NCBI GenBank assembly: GCA_949283575.1
Contig: CASDSU010000013.1
Span: forward strand, 62,001-126,000
From: an uncultured Eubacteriales bacterium
GTDB lineage: Bacteria > Bacillota > Clostridia > TANB77 > UBA1234
Reading direction: 5' to 3'
DNA length: 64,000 nt
Position numbers and translations under genes: made by a program. Numbering within the stretch: position 1 is the stretch's first letter; each line of letters opens with the position of its first letter. The notes below the pieces were generated by a model. That model had not been told where the DNA came from. It ran no database searches and worked only from the letters and a program-made list of their open reading frames with translations. Of this stretch, positions 26,129-35,017 are shown one piece after another.

Positions 26129-27439
26129 GTGAAATACTATATAAACACAATGGGGTGTAAATTAAATGAAAATGATTCAGAAAAAATAGCGGGAATGCTT
26201 GTAGAAATGGGATATGAAGAGGCATCTGCTCCGCAAGAAGCTAATATTGTTGTGTTTAATACGTGTTGTATTAGGGAAAATGCAGAAGAAAAGTTATTCG
26301 GAAAACTTGGTGAACTTAAGAATATTAAAGCTAAAAATAACATGATAATATGTGTTGGTGGATGTATGAGTCAAGAACAACATGTAGTTGATAAAATTAA
26401 ACAAAGTTATAATTTTGTTGATGTTATTTTTGGAACACACAATCTTCATAAATTGCCTGAAATGATTATGCAAAGAATTGAAGAAAATAAAAAACAAATT
26501 GATGTTTGGGATATAGATGGTATTGTTGTTGAAAACTTGCCAATAAAGAGAACAAGCAATAAGAATGCACTGGTTACTATTATGTATGGTTGTAATAATT
26601 TTTGCTCATATTGTATAGTTCCATATACTCGCGGAAGAGAAAGAAGCAGAAAGCCAGAAGATATTTTAAGTGAGATAAAAAAGCTTGCTGCAAATGGATA
26701 TAAGGAAATTATGCTTTTGGGGCAGAATGTTAATTCATATAATGGTGGTGAAGGGTATAATTTTGCTAATTTACTTCGAGACATTGATAAAATAGAAGGA
26801 ATAGACATAGTTAGATTTATGTCGCCGCACCCTAAAGATTTTACTGATGATGTAATTGATGCTATAGCTGCTTCAAAGAGTGTTTGTAAGGTTATTCATT
26901 TGCCACTTCAATCAGGAAGTTCGAATGTTTTGAAATTAATGAACAGAAAATATACGAAAGAACATTATTTAGAGTTAGTTGACAAAATTAGAGCAAAAGT
27001 GGAAGGGGTTTATTTTACAACAGATATTATTGTTGGTTTCCCGGGCGAAACTGAAGAAGATTTTGAGGAAACTCTTGATGTTGTTCGTAGAGTGGATTTT
27101 GAACAAGTATTTATGTTTATATATTCTGTAAGAAAGGGTACTGCTGCCGAAAAAATGGATGGGCATATACCAGAAGAAATTAAATCAGAAAGGTTTAGTA
27201 GGTTAAAAGAACTCGCGGATTCTATGACTACAGAAAGTATAAAAAAATATGTTGGAACAATTCAAAAAGTATTGGTTGAAGGCGAAAGTAAAACCAATCC
27301 AGATGTTTTAACTGGCAGAACTAGAAGCAATAGGATAGTTAACTTTGTTGGAGATAACAATTTAATCGGAAAAGAAATAGATATTGAAATAACATCAGAA
27401 CATGCTTGGTACTTGAAGGGAAATGTTGTAATTGACTAA
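26129..27439 (+). CDS. miaB: tRNA-2-methylthio-N6-dimethylallyladenosine synthase MiaB
   Basis: This 436-residue methylthiotransferase has an N-terminal UPF0004 domain with cluster-binding cysteines (NTMGCKLNENDSE; FNTCCIRENAEEKLFG; CVGGCMSQ), the radical-SAM CxxxCxxC in CNNFCSYCIVPYTRGRERSR, and a C-terminal TRAM domain. It modifies A37 of tRNAs. GTG 26129 is used as start, with GGGAGAGA upstream. Length and motifs are complete. Confidence 0.95.
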   Translation: MKYYINTMGCKLNENDSEKIAGMLVEMGYEEASAPQEANIVVFNTCCIRENAEEKLFGKLGELKNIKAKNNMIICVGGCMSQEQHVVDKIKQSYNFVDVIFGTHNLHKLPEMIMQRIEENKKQIDVWDIDGIVVENLPIKRTSNKNALVTIMYGCNNFCSYCIVPYTRGRERSRKPEDILSEIKKLAANGYKEIMLLGQNVNSYNGGEGYNFANLLRDIDKIEGIDIVRFMSPHPKDFTDDVIDAIAASKSVCKVIHLPLQSGSSNVLKLMNRKYTKEHYLELVDKIRAKVEGVYFTTDIIVGFPGETEEDFEETLDVVRRVDFEQVFMFIYSVRKGTAAEKMDGHIPEEIKSERFSRLKELADSMTTESIKKYVGTIQKVLVEGESKTNPDVLTGRTRSNRIVNFVGDNNLIGKEIDIEITSEHAWYLKGNVVID

Positions 27440-27485
27440 GACTTTTAGATTAGATAGAATTACCTAAAGAGGAGGTTTTAATTTT

Positions 27486-29132
27486 ATGATTACATTAAAT
27501 TATAAAGAAAAAGAATATACAGTAGAAAAAGGCAAAAAAGTAGCTGATTTTATAAAAGAAAATTTAGACGTTGATCTATATACAATAATGGCTTGCAAAA
27601 TCGATAATGAAGTTAAGGCATTAAGTTATATATTGAGAGATAATTGTAAATTAGATTTGATTGATTATACGACTGCAGATGGAAGTAGAATATATGTAAG
27701 AGGTTTGATTTTTGTTATGACAAAAGCTTTTGAAGATTTATACCCTGAAAAGAAAATTATAATTAATTATTCGCTAGGTCATTCATTATATTGTGAAACA
27801 ACTGATGGCAGTGTGATTTCTGATGAAGAAATTGAGAATGTAAGAAACAAAATGAATGAAATTATTGAAAAAGACACTGAATTCGTAAAAAGTGAATTGC
27901 CTGTTGAAGATGCTAAAAAGTTATATGCTAGAAGAAATAGACTAGATAAAATCGGATTATTAGAGAATAGAATGAAATCACATGTTTCAATATATTCTTG
28001 TGGAAGTACAGTTAACTATTTCTATGGTGTGATGCCAATTTCTACAGGTTTTATGAAATATTATGAATTAATAAAATATGAAAATGGCGTTTTATTAATT
28101 TATCCAAGACGTTCAAATCCTACACAAATTGAGAAAATAAGAGATACTAAAAAGTTATATACTACTTTTGATGAATATGACAAGCTTCATAAAATACTTG
28201 GAGTTGGTAATATATCAGAATTAAATTCATGGATAAAGAGTGGAAATATTTCTGAGGTAATTAGAATATCTGAGGCTTTACATGAAAAGAAGATTGCCAA
28301 TATTGCAGATATGATAGCTAATGACAAGAAAAGAAAATTAATTTTAATCGCAGGACCTTCATCTTCAGGAAAAACAACATTTGCACAAAGATTAGGAATA
28401 CAACTTAGAGTTAATGGAATAACATCTATTGCTTTGTCGATGGATAATTATTTTGTTAATCGTGAGGATACGCCTCATGATGAAAATGGTAATTATGATT
28501 TTGAATGCTTAGAAGCTATCGATTTGAAATTATTTAATGAACAGCTTACTGCTTTGTTAAATGGTGAAGAGGTTGAGCTTCCAACATTTGATTTTACAGA
28601 TGGTCAAAGAAAATATCTTGGAAATACAGCTAAGTTAAAAGAAAACCAAGTTTTGATTGTTGAAGGAATTCATGGATTGAATGATAAACTTACAGCGTCA
28701 ATTGAAAGAGAAAAGAAATTTAAAATATATATTAGTGCGTTAACAGCTTTAAATATTGATGATTATAATAGAATTTCAACTGCTGATTCTAGACTTATTA
28801 GAAGAACTTTGAGAGATAGTCAATTTAGATCTCATTCTGCAGAAGCTACATTTAGAATGTGGCCATCAGTTAGAAGAGGCGAAGAAAAATATATTTTTCC
28901 ATATCAAGAAGATGCGGACGTTATGTTTAATTCATCATTGGTTTATGAAGCTGCTGTAATAAAAACATTTTTAGAGCCGGTTTTAGCTAGTGTTACTCCT
29001 GATAAACCTGAATATTCTGAGGCTAAGAGATTATATGAATTTTTGGGATATTTCTTACCAATAAATGTTGATGAAGTTCCTACAAACTCTATACTTAGAG
29101 AGTTTACTGGTGGCGGATGTTTCTATAGATAA
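27486..29132 (+). CDS. TGS-domain nucleoside (uridine) kinase
   Basis: This 548-residue protein combines an N-terminal TGS-like domain (residues about 1-60), a second domain like the editing region of threonyl-tRNA synthetase (IINYSLGHSLYCE) and a C-terminal P-loop kinase domain of the uridine kinase/phosphoribulokinase family, with Walker A in LIAGPSSSGKTTFAQRLG (near residue 288) and SMDNYFVNREDTPHDENG. This fused architecture is common in Clostridia and is annotated as nucleoside kinase. The natural substrate is not established. Confidence 0.88.
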   Translation: MITLNYKEKEYTVEKGKKVADFIKENLDVDLYTIMACKIDNEVKALSYILRDNCKLDLIDYTTADGSRIYVRGLIFVMTKAFEDLYPEKKIIINYSLGHSLYCETTDGSVISDEEIENVRNKMNEIIEKDTEFVKSELPVEDAKKLYARRNRLDKIGLLENRMKSHVSIYSCGSTVNYFYGVMPISTGFMKYYELIKYENGVLLIYPRRSNPTQIEKIRDTKKLYTTFDEYDKLHKILGVGNISELNSWIKSGNISEVIRISEALHEKKIANIADMIANDKKRKLILIAGPSSSGKTTFAQRLGIQLRVNGITSIALSMDNYFVNREDTPHDENGNYDFECLEAIDLKLFNEQLTALLNGEEVELPTFDFTDGQRKYLGNTAKLKENQVLIVEGIHGLNDKLTASIEREKKFKIYISALTALNIDDYNRISTADSRLIRRTLRDSQFRSHSAEATFRMWPSVRRGEEKYIFPYQEDADVMFNSSLVYEAAVIKTFLEPVLASVTPDKPEYSEAKRLYEFLGYFLPINVDEVPTNSILREFTGGGCFYR

Positions 29133-29147
29133 TAAGGAGAGATATAA

Positions 29148-29465
29148 ATGGCAAATTTTACAGAAATAGATGAAGAATTTATATGTGAACATTGTGGTAA
29201 AAAAGTAGATAAATTAAATTATTCATGTAGAGATCATTGCTCACATTGTTTATATGCTAAACATGTTGATATAAATCCGGGAGATAGACTTGAAACTTGC
29301 CATGGTTTACTAAGACCGATTGCAGTAGAGAACAATCCTAAAAAAGGATATGTAATTATTTACAGATGTGAAAAGTGCGGCAAAATTAGAAAAAATGTTG
29401 CTGCTAAAGATGATAGTATGAAGATGATAATTAGTCTTAGTGGAAATCCAATTCCAAATGAATAA
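29148..29465 (+). CDS. RNHCP domain zinc protein
   Basis: This 105-residue protein has six or more metal-binding cysteines: FICEHCGKKV, NYSCRDHCSHCLYAKHVD, TCHGLLRPIAV and YRCEKCGKIRKN. The RNHCP family is named after the R-N-H-C-P pattern, here DHCSHC. It probably binds nucleic acid or acts as a zinc knuckle. It follows the kinase gene by 15 bases. Confidence 0.85.
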   Translation: MANFTEIDEEFICEHCGKKVDKLNYSCRDHCSHCLYAKHVDINPGDRLETCHGLLRPIAVENNPKKGYVIIYRCEKCGKIRKNVAAKDDSMKMIISLSGNPIPNE

Positions 29466-29530
29466 AAAGTAATAATATAAATGACTTCCTAATACTATAT
29501 TAGTGAAAAGAATTTAATATAGAAAAAAAT

Positions 29531-29603
29531 AAAAACTCCAATATAATTTATAAACTATTCTACTAAACAAAGAATTGATTTATAGGCATATTGGAGTTTT
29601 TTG
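29531..29603 (+). terminator. Terminator before the VCBS-like gene
   Basis: AAAAACTCCAATAT (29531-29544) pairs with ATATTGGAGTTTTT (29588-29601), followed by Ts. The loop is long, 43 bases. Confidence 0.75.
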
Positions 29604-29616
29604 TTAGGAGGAGTTT

Positions 29617-30444
29617 ATGAATAAAAAATTTTTAGTATTAGTGCTTATATTGTTAATACTTATTTTGTTTTTTAATAGTATTAATAAAGAGCAGAAAGCG
29701 GCAAAGTTTAATCCGTTAGAATTAGAAATTGGAGATGTTTTTAATTATCTGAATAGTGAAGAAAGTAGAATTGTTTTAAATTATGAAGTTGCTGATGTGA
29801 CAGGTGATGCTGAAAATGACATGGTAATTGTAATCGGAGAAAAATCAGGTGATGAACTCTTAAGTCAGAACATAGATGTTGTTTTGTATGATATAAAAAA
29901 TGATAAATTTATAGATGCTAAGTTAAAAAAATATAGTGGAAGTTTACCTAAAATACATTTGAAAGATGTTGATGGAGATACAATTAATGATGTTATAGTT
30001 ATTACTGATATGGAAAATAAAGGACAAAAGATTCGAATACTTTCTTTTGTTGAAGATGTTCCGAAAGAAATTTTTACTGAAAAAGATAGTAAAGGTTTAG
30101 AAATAAGTGGTTCACTTCTTGATGGTTTTAAAGCTAATATGAAATTAAAAAAATTAAAGAAAGAAGTGTATATTGATTTATCCGATAATAAACAAAATTA
30201 CATAACTAGTGGGTTTTATATGGAAAATGGAAAATTAAAAACTGATAAGATAAACGTGATGTCTGCAGGAATATCGGAGATAGATTTTGTACAATTAAAT
30301 AATCAAACAGGAATTAGGTTTGTTGAAAAAGTCAAAGGCTTTGATAATTTAGATATTATTGAACAAATAGAAGCTTTGATGAAATATGAAAATGGAAATT
30401 GGATAATTTTAGAAGCGAAAGGCGAAAGAGTAGGAAATCTTTAA
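29617..30444 (+). CDS. Membrane-anchored VCBS/FG-GAP-like protein of unknown function
   Basis: This 275-residue protein has an N-terminal membrane anchor (residues about 4-21). Two calcium-binding-like FG-GAP loops follow, DVTGDAENDMVIVIGE and DVDGDTINDVIVITDM, suggesting a partial beta-propeller outside the membrane. The rest is not recognised. It stands alone between a terminator and pdaA, with an AGGAGG site. It might be sporulation- or wall-related given its neighbour, but that is only context. Confidence 0.65.
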   Translation: MNKKFLVLVLILLILILFFNSINKEQKAAKFNPLELEIGDVFNYLNSEESRIVLNYEVADVTGDAENDMVIVIGEKSGDELLSQNIDVVLYDIKNDKFIDAKLKKYSGSLPKIHLKDVDGDTINDVIVITDMENKGQKIRILSFVEDVPKEIFTEKDSKGLEISGSLLDGFKANMKLKKLKKEVYIDLSDNKQNYITSGFYMENGKLKTDKINVMSAGISEIDFVQLNNQTGIRFVEKVKGFDNLDIIEQIEALMKYENGNWIILEAKGERVGNL

Positions 30445-30527
30445 AATATACAACAAAATAAATTAGTTGCTAAATTAAGTTTAAAGAAATATAATTAAGA
30501 TAAATAAATCATGAAGAGGAGGATTTT

Positions 30528-31511
30528 ATGGTTAAACTTATAAAACTTATGATAATGACTTTTTTATTAGTTGGTCTAGTAGGATGTAATACTAAAAGTA
30601 CGATAGATACGAATATTGAAAATCAGTTACTTAATGATTCTGGTGAATTTGGGGATAATGAGCAAATGAGTGGTACTGATATTAATAAGGTTAATAGTGG
30701 TGAAACATTTACTTCTTCTGGAGAAGTGAGTGGCGAATTTATAGATAGTGGAGAAAGTGAAAAATTGAATTCTGAGGTTTCTATCGAAGTGGTACCAGTA
30801 TCAACGTCTAATCTTTCAAATACGACATATGCATGGGGTTTTAGAAGAATGCAAGATTTTGTGCAACCTGAATTTACGGCATCATATACTAAAGTTTTAG
30901 ATGATTATGAGGGAATATATGTTGGAAACAGTGAAGATAAAAGTATTTATTTGACTTTTGATGAAGGCTATGAAAATGGCTATACCGGAGCAATTTTAGA
31001 TACTCTTAAAGAAAAAAATGTTACAGCGATATTTTTTGTTACAATGCCATATGTAAAACAAAATTCTGATTTGGTTCAAAGAATGATTGATGAGGGGCAT
31101 ATAGTTGGCAACCATACAGTTAATCATCCAAGTATGCCAAGTGTTACAGATGATGAAAAACTAGAAGATGAAATCATGAAACTTCATGATTATGTTAAAG
31201 AAAATTTTGGTGGATATGAAATGACATATTTAAGACCGCCAAAAGGAGAATATAGTGAAAGAACTGTAAAATTAAGTAAGGATTTGGGCTATAAAACTGT
31301 TTTATGGAGTAGCGCATATGATGATTGGGATGTTAATAAACAAGATAGATTAGACTATGCTAGGAAAATGATATTAAATTATGTTCATAATGGTTGTGTT
31401 ATGCTCCTTCATGCAGTATCAAAAGATAATACTACATTGCTTGGAGAAGCAATAGATAGTTTGAGAGCGTCAGGATATGAGTTCAAATCACTAGACGAAT
31501 TTAAATATTGA
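30528..31511 (+). CDS. pdaA: PdaA-type polysaccharide deacetylase lipoprotein
   Basis: This 327-residue protein has a lipoprotein signal (LLVGLVGC lipobox, Cys about residue 20), a Ser/Gly/Glu-rich spacer with repeated S-G-E triplets (residues about 37-85), then a NodB deacetylase domain beginning AWGFRRMQDF: YLTFDEGYENGYTG, VGNHTVNHPSMPS and FLRPPKGEYS-like motifs. PdaA makes muramic delta-lactam in spore cortex, the substrate for SleB-type enzymes such as the one at 19.1 kb. TFDEG replaces the TFDDG motif; this is the known PdaA feature. Confidence 0.88.
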   Translation: MVKLIKLMIMTFLLVGLVGCNTKSTIDTNIENQLLNDSGEFGDNEQMSGTDINKVNSGETFTSSGEVSGEFIDSGESEKLNSEVSIEVVPVSTSNLSNTTYAWGFRRMQDFVQPEFTASYTKVLDDYEGIYVGNSEDKSIYLTFDEGYENGYTGAILDTLKEKNVTAIFFVTMPYVKQNSDLVQRMIDEGHIVGNHTVNHPSMPSVTDDEKLEDEIMKLHDYVKENFGGYEMTYLRPPKGEYSERTVKLSKDLGYKTVLWSSAYDDWDVNKQDRLDYARKMILNYVHNGCVMLLHAVSKDNTTLLGEAIDSLRASGYEFKSLDEFKY

Positions 31512-31517
31512 TTTTAG

Positions 31518-31714
31518 AAATTGTAGATAGTTCTTTTTAAAAAATTTAGCGAGAGACAAGAAAAAAGTATTGTTTTTTAGCCTCGGACAACTCATTATTC
31601 GTTGTAAACATGATGCAATGAAAATGAGAACTCGGCGACAAAAAACAATACTTTTTTCTTTTTTTAAATAGTTGTATTTTTTGAAAAAAGAACCGGCCAA
31701 ATTTTCCCAAAATT
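31518..31714 (+). repeat. Dispersed hairpin element (MITE-like), copy 1
   Basis: The 97-bp core (31561-31657) is bounded by perfect 18-bp inverted repeats, AAAAAAGTATTGTTTTTT and its complement. The core interior is itself an imperfect palindrome. Outer imperfect inverted arms (about 31518-31546 and 31679-31714) carry a shared TTTTGAAAAAAGAACC-type sequence. Copy 2, in the opposite orientation, lies at 48271-48470, and the cores differ at about five positions. There is no transposase. Confidence 0.85.
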
Positions 31715-31721
31715 TTCACCA

Positions 31722-31750
31722 TCATATTTTTTATGTACTTTCATAAGATA
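31722..31750 (+). promoter_or_regulatory. Candidate sigma-E promoter of yqfCD
   Basis: TCATATT (31722-31728), 13 bases, CATAAGATA (31742-31750) fits the mother-cell sigma-E pattern. yqfC and yqfD are sigma-E genes in Bacillus. Confidence 0.6.
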
Positions 31751-31781
31751 GTATAAAGAAAATTGAAAAGAAGGTTTGAAT

Positions 31782-32042
31782 ATGAAAAAAGAGATAAAGG
31801 CAAAACTTCAGGTTGCTCTTGAGTTGCCTGCAGAACTATTAACTAATTCGTATCGAATGACTGTGATAGATAATTCAAATGTTTTAATTGAAAATTATAA
31901 ATCAATTATCGAATATGAAGCTTATGTAATACGATTAAGTTGTGGTGTAACACTATTTGGAGAAAACCTGAATGTCTTAGAAATTTCTAGTGATGAAATA
32001 GTAATTGGTGGGAATTTTAAAAATATTGAATTTGAGAATTAA
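31782..32042 (+). CDS. yqfC: Sporulation protein YqfC
   Basis: This 86-residue protein of the YabP/YqfC family contains LELPAELLTNSYRMTVIDNSNVLIENYKSIIEYE, a core beta segment of the family. ATG 31782 has AGAAGG eight bases upstream. It pairs with yqfD downstream and is preceded by a sigma-E-type promoter, so expression in the mother cell is expected. Molecular function is not known. Confidence 0.9.
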   Translation: MKKEIKAKLQVALELPAELLTNSYRMTVIDNSNVLIENYKSIIEYEAYVIRLSCGVTLFGENLNVLEISSDEIVIGGNFKNIEFEN

Positions 32043-32054
32043 GGAGGGTAAAAA

Positions 32055-33239
32055 TTGTTTCTTCTAAAAACATATGAGTTTTGTAGAGGTTATAGCGAAA
32101 TCCAAATAGAGGGATTTTTTGTGGAACGATTTGTAAATCTTTGTTCTATTCGAGGTATAAAAATATGGGATATTGATAAAAAGACCGAAGGAATAATAAA
32201 TTTAAAAATATCTGAAAGTGATTTGGGGAGAATTGATGAGTTATTAAAAATTACACGATCACAAATGAGAATAGTAAAAAAAATAGGGATTCCTAACATT
32301 ACAAATCTTTATAAAAAGAGAAAACTTTTTATTCTTATAAGTTTTGTTAGCTGCGTCGTAATATATTTTTTGAGTTTACATATATGGGATATAGAGATTG
32401 TAGGAAATGAAAAAATTAGTACAGAAGAAATTGAAAAGATTTTAAATGAGGAAGATGTGAGGATTGGTAGACGAAAAGATTCTATAGATTTTGAGAAAAT
32501 AAAAAATGATATTTACATAAATCGTAAAGACGTTTTGTGGATAGGAGTAACATTAAAAGGGGTTAAGGTTACAATAGAAATTCTTGAAAGAAAAAATGTA
32601 GATGAAGATTCGTTAGAGAATTCTCCTACAAATATTATTGCTGATAGAGATGGCGTTATTCAAAAGATTTCGGTTCGAGCTGGTCAAAAATGTGTTGAGG
32701 AGGGAGATGTTGTTTGTAAAGGTGATATTTTGGTATCTGGTGTTGTAGAAAGTGAACATTCAGATCCTGTTATGGTAAATTCAAATGCTGATGTAAAAAT
32801 AAAGACTTGGTATACATCCAAAAAGGCTGTTCCATACCAAAAAACTATACTTTCAAAGTCCGGTAAAGTTGACAAAAAATACAAAATAAAGCTTGGAAAT
32901 TATACAATAAATTTAGCAAATAATAGTACAAAATTTGAAAAATATGATACAATAAATTCAGTTAAAAAGTTAGTTTTATTTGACAAAATAGAAACTCCGA
33001 TAAGTCTGGATGTTTTAGCATATGAAGAGCTTATTGCAAGTGATATTACATATACACAAGAGCAAGCTGAAAAAATTGCTAAAAAAGAGGTATATGATTT
33101 AGTTATGAAGAATATACCAGACGACGCAGAAGTCTTAAATTATGACTATAATGTTTTTTCAGAAGAAGATGAAATTATTGTCAGAATTACTGTTGAATGC
33201 CTTGAAAATATTGGAGTTGAAGAAAAAATATCTTTTTGA
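32055..33239 (+). CDS. yqfD: Sporulation protein YqfD
   Basis: This 394-residue protein has a cytoplasmic N-terminal part, one membrane helix (LFILISFVSCVVIYFLSLHIW, about residue 92) and an extracytoplasmic part with a POTRA-like segment (WDIEIVGNEKISTEEIEKIL). TTG 32055 follows AAGGAGGG. It is required for efficient sporulation in Bacillus. In many Firmicutes phoH follows, but here an unrelated gene does. Confidence 0.92.
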   Translation: MFLLKTYEFCRGYSEIQIEGFFVERFVNLCSIRGIKIWDIDKKTEGIINLKISESDLGRIDELLKITRSQMRIVKKIGIPNITNLYKKRKLFILISFVSCVVIYFLSLHIWDIEIVGNEKISTEEIEKILNEEDVRIGRRKDSIDFEKIKNDIYINRKDVLWIGVTLKGVKVTIEILERKNVDEDSLENSPTNIIADRDGVIQKISVRAGQKCVEEGDVVCKGDILVSGVVESEHSDPVMVNSNADVKIKTWYTSKKAVPYQKTILSKSGKVDKKYKIKLGNYTINLANNSTKFEKYDTINSVKKLVLFDKIETPISLDVLAYEELIASDITYTQEQAEKIAKKEVYDLVMKNIPDDAEVLNYDYNVFSEEDEIIVRITVECLENIGVEEKISF

Positions 33240-33282
33240 CAAATAATAAAAGTACAAATTTACGCAGATGGAGGGGATTAAT

Positions 33283-34491
33283 GTGCCGGAATTACAATTG
33301 AAAGTTGTTAAAAATACAGGTGATGGCATCTGGGGAAAGGCACTTAATAATTTTAATAAGGTGTTATACTCTTCAGGCGGTGGATTATTCAATATAGTAA
33401 TAAATTCGAAGAGAAATTCTTTACTAAGAGCAAGTGCTAATTATGAAGAAATAGCTACGATATCCAACGAAAAGAAGAGAAATACTGTTGCTGAAAAATA
33501 TGAAAAGGTGTATGAAACATATTTAAATACGCTAGAAAAATATATTACAGATACTGTTTATAATAGAGTTCAAAAAAGAATAGGAACTATAAAAGAAAAT
33601 AAATTGATTTCTGAATATTATGAAACTAATTCTTTAAAAGGAACAGAATACTGCGAGTATAAATATAAAAGACAACTTATGCTACTTCAAATGGATTGGG
33701 AAACAATAGTTAATTCAAAATCTGGATACTTTGTTGAAAAATATAAAAAGTTTTATGCTAATGTTGCGGATCAATTATATAAAGGATTGATGAAACATTA
33801 TTCTGTAAAGTTGACAAATAAAAGCGAAGATAAGAATGCTTTGTTTGAGAAAATATATAGTTTGATAGATGGATATATCAAATTTGTTTTACCTTATCTA
33901 TCAGAATCTGAAGGTAGAGAAAAAGTTCTTGATGGATATAAAAATTATGTAGAAAAAATAGACATGTATGCAAAGAAGGAAATTAATTCTTTGAAGAAAG
34001 ATTTATATTTATTAGAGTTGGGAATTAGTCTTTTTGTATACTGTCTTCCAATACTTGCTACAGAAGAATGCTATTTAGATTTGTTGGAGAGGGCGAGACG
34101 CTCGCTTCCAAATATATACATAACAGCAGATAAGTTTGAAATGTATAATTTGTTATTAGATGTAATTGAAAGTTATGCATATAATGTTTGGTCAAAAAAA
34201 TCAATGTGGGAAAGCGATATTGAAAAACAAGAGTTTGATGCCTTCTGGGCTAAACTTACAGAGTATAAGAAGCTTCAAAGAATTGACTTAAATGAATATA
34301 AAAAAGTTAGAGAGATTTTATTTATAACATATGAACTTAAACTTTTAAAGAAAGAAAACAAGGAATATAAAGAATTGTGTGCATATTATCGTGAAAGAAT
34401 GAAACAACTAGGTGGATTCAGAAAGTTTAAAAATTCTTATAAAATGATGAACGGAGTATGGAAAACAAGAAGAAGATGCAAAGCGGAATAA
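33283..34491 (+). CDS. Unrecognised helical protein between yqfD and ybeY
   Basis: This 402-residue protein has no recognised domain. It is rich in Lys, Glu and Tyr, predicted mostly alpha-helical, with no signal peptide and one hydrophobic patch near residue 255 (LGISLFVYCLPILA). The C-terminus is basic (TRRRCKAE). GTG 33283 is chosen because GGAGGGG (33270-33276) lies seven bases upstream; the ATG at 33268 overlaps that site. It occupies the place usually held by phoH in the yqfD-phoH-ybeY order. Function is unknown; context allows a sporulation or RNA-metabolism role. Confidence 0.7.
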   Translation: MPELQLKVVKNTGDGIWGKALNNFNKVLYSSGGGLFNIVINSKRNSLLRASANYEEIATISNEKKRNTVAEKYEKVYETYLNTLEKYITDTVYNRVQKRIGTIKENKLISEYYETNSLKGTEYCEYKYKRQLMLLQMDWETIVNSKSGYFVEKYKKFYANVADQLYKGLMKHYSVKLTNKSEDKNALFEKIYSLIDGYIKFVLPYLSESEGREKVLDGYKNYVEKIDMYAKKEINSLKKDLYLLELGISLFVYCLPILATEECYLDLLERARRSLPNIYITADKFEMYNLLLDVIESYAYNVWSKKSMWESDIEKQEFDAFWAKLTEYKKLQRIDLNEYKKVREILFITYELKLLKKENKEYKELCAYYRERMKQLGGFRKFKNSYKMMNGVWKTRRRCKAE

Positions 34492-34509
34492 TTATATGAT
34501 GGTGATGAA

Positions 34510-34986
34510 ATGATAGAAATTTATTATGAAGATATAGAAAAAATAAATGAAGAAGAACTTATTAAAGTTGTGGTAGATACTATTTTAAGAGAAGAAAGTG
34601 TAGTCAAAAAAATAGACGTTTATATTACGTTGACTAATAATGATAATATTCAAAAAATAAATGCTGAGCATCGAAATATTGATAGATCAACCGATGTATT
34701 ATCTTTTCCTATGTTCGAAAGAGAAGAAATTACGAATTTAAAAATTGAAGATGAAGATAATGAAGAACACGAAGAAATGATGCTTGGTGACATTATAGTT
34801 TCTGTCGAAAAAGTTAGAGAGCAGGCTGAAGAATATGGACATTCTTTTAAAAGGGAACTTGCATATTTAATTACACATGGAATGTTACATTTATTAGGCT
34901 ATGATCACATGATTGATGAAGAAAAAGTTGTCATGAGAAAAAGAGAAGAAGAAATATTAGAAATACTTGATATTAAAAGAGTATAG
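34510..34986 (+). CDS. ybeY: Endoribonuclease YbeY
   Basis: This 158-residue metalloprotein has the H-x3-H-x5-H zinc motif in THGMLHLLGYDH and the upstream block NAEHRNIDRSTDVLSFP. An acidic insertion (about residues 80-94) is longer than usual. YbeY matures 16S rRNA and takes part in ribosome quality control. Confidence 0.95.
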   Translation: MIEIYYEDIEKINEEELIKVVVDTILREESVVKKIDVYITLTNNDNIQKINAEHRNIDRSTDVLSFPMFEREEITNLKIEDEDNEEHEEMMLGDIIVSVEKVREQAEEYGHSFKRELAYLITHGMLHLLGYDHMIDEEKVVMRKREEEILEILDIKRV

Positions 34987-35017
34987 AGATGTTTTAATTA
35001 AAGAAGGGATTGATTGA

